Under the pieces are notes generated by a model, which was not told where the DNA came from, did no database searches, and saw only the letters and a list, made by a program, of their open reading frames with translations. A program made the translations under genes and the position numbers. This document shows, one piece after another, positions 62,935 through 64,000 of a stretch of DNA of 64,000 nt (positions within the stretch are counted from its first letter, which is position 1; each line of letters starts with the position of its first letter). Origin of the DNA: Hydractinia symbiolongicarpus (taxonomy: Eukaryota > Cnidaria > Hydrozoa > Anthoathecata > Hydractiniidae); assembly GCF_029227915.1 (NCBI RefSeq), contig NC_079884.1:14200001-14264000 (forward strand), read 5' to 3'.

Positions 62935-63999
62935 CTATGAGTTTTTTAAATGAGGTATGCAATGTTGTAAGTGCTCAATATGATCATCACTTAAGTCGCA
63001 ATGAAATAAATCCAATTCTTATAATCTGTTAGCATTTTCTTTAGCTGCCGATGTAATTGACTCGGATATGCATTTTAATGAGCTTGATGTCATACTGAGA
63101 TTGTTATTAAGATCCAATTTTTTTAAATGAGGTATACAATGTTGTAAGTGCTCAATATGATCATCACTTAAGTCGCAATGAAATAAATTCAATTCTTCTA
63201 ATCTGTTAGCATTTTCTTTAGCTGCTGATGTAATTGATTCGGATATGTATTTTAATGAGTTTGATGTCATACTGGAATTGTAACTAACGTCTAACTTTTT
63301 TAAATGAGGTATACAATGTTCAAAATGATCATTACTTAAGTGAGAACGTGCTAAACCAAGTTCTTCTAATTTGTTTGTATTTTGTTTAGCTGCTGATGTG
63401 ATTGATTCCGAGATGTATTTCATTGAGACTGATGTCAAGTTGGGATTCTTTGGAATATCCAGGCTTCTTAAATTCGGCAAACACGGCTTTAATTTTTCAA
63501 TATGTCTATCAGTCAAGCCGCAAACATGAAAACACAATTTTTCTAACTCACTTGGATAATTTTTTATTACATGTGTAATAGATGCGTCATATTTATGTTG
63601 CGAAGGTGGCGCGTTATTATTACTCGCAGGAAGGTGTGTCGTTGTTTCGCGCGAAATATACGTTGATATTGCACTCATATCATTGACATTTAAAAGTGTT
63701 CTGTCAAACCATATTTTCTTTGTGATTATAAAAGGAGAGAAAAGCAAGAGTAACCGTTTGGAAAGTTCATTTCCTGTCAATTCTCTCAAAGTAATAGTTA
63801 GGCTTACTGACACTTCTTTTGTGTTTGCTTTAAGTAAAAGAAATAGCTGTGTTAACGTGTAGTGATATTGAACATGAAAACTTTTTCTTGTGCACTCGTC
63901 ACCCCTAACTTTCTCGATAATGCCAGATTGTTCGATAGCTTCTAATCAATCATTTTCCTCATCTTCGAACTCATCTTGAGTGAAATAGATTCGTTTCTC
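62935..63999 (-). pseudogene. LRR-containing, NLR-like coding region with two in-frame stops
   Basis: The minus-strand frame is open from the window edge except for TGA at 63946-63948 and TAA at 63019-63021. Without these it would continue to TAG at 62935-62937. The segment before the LRRs (about 63940-63560) has FHVQYHYTLTQLFLLL and ELTGNELSKRLLLLF. This is similar in style to the helical segment between the NTPase and LRRs of NACHT-type NLR proteins. Then come ribonuclease-inhibitor-like LRRs in 59-residue double units (LEELGLARSHLSNDHFEH, HLKKLDVSYNSSMTSNSLKY), repeated every 177 bp at the DNA level. The TAA arises from TTAGAA becoming TTATAA, as seen by comparison with the neighbour repeat. 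The NTPase would lie beyond the window. It is probably a pseudogene or a decayed exon; the NLR call is inference. Confidence 0.65.
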
Positions 64000-64000
64000 C

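Overview
This is AT-rich, intron-rich eukaryotic DNA. There are no operons or bacterial signals. Real coding sequence is a small fraction of the window and sits in short exons with GT/AG splice sites, nearly all in phase 1. The content (secreted CBM14-type chitin-binding proteins, an Ig/thrombospondin-1 matrix-type protein, an NLR-like leucine-rich repeat relic, a LINE, Helitrons and a Polinton-like polymerase relic) fits an invertebrate animal. A chitin-secreting cnidarian, probably a hydrozoan, is my best inference. That is a judgement from gene content, not a proven identity.

Layout. 0.36-1.8 kb: two head-to-tail Helitron-like units rich in TGACGTCA. 1.8-14.5 kb: no recognisable gene, one tandem duplication at 5.1-5.9 kb. 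14.9-19.3 kb: a complete seven-exon gene for a secreted Ig-Ig-TSP1-Ig protein of 340 residues. 19.5-21.2 kb: a DNA-transposon-like element whose ends are built of ACGTC repeats. 22.35-22.76 kb: a decayed Polinton/adintovirus-like polymerase-gene fragment. 22.9-26.0 kb: an array of Helitron-like units joined tail to head. 27-32 kb: three copies of a dispersed repeat.

32.3-48.8 kb: a family of small secreted chitin-binding genes. Gene 1 is on the minus strand. Gene 2 is on the plus strand, 5.4 kb away and divergent. A 4-kb direct tandem duplication broke inside exon 2 of gene 2 and produced a copy (gene 3) without promoter or signal peptide. Gene 4 is a more distant member with a TATA box but a +1 frameshift. 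The duplicated unit also carries a truncated LINE reverse transcriptase, so each unit has one.

49-50 kb: two copies of one MITE with an unrelated inverted-repeat element between them. 53.2-54.9 kb: a decayed autonomous Helitron (Rep N-terminal region) on the minus strand. 56.8-59.7 kb: a complete five-exon gene for a 304-residue secreted helical protein that I cannot assign to any family. 61.1-61.5 kb: three more Helitron-like units. 62.9-64.0 kb: an LRR-containing, probably NLR-derived coding region on the minus strand with two in-frame stops, running off the window.

The genes do not form a pathway visible from sequence. The chitin-binding family and the Ig/TSP1 protein are both candidates for extracellular matrix or cuticle (perisarc-like) biology, but this is inference from domains only.
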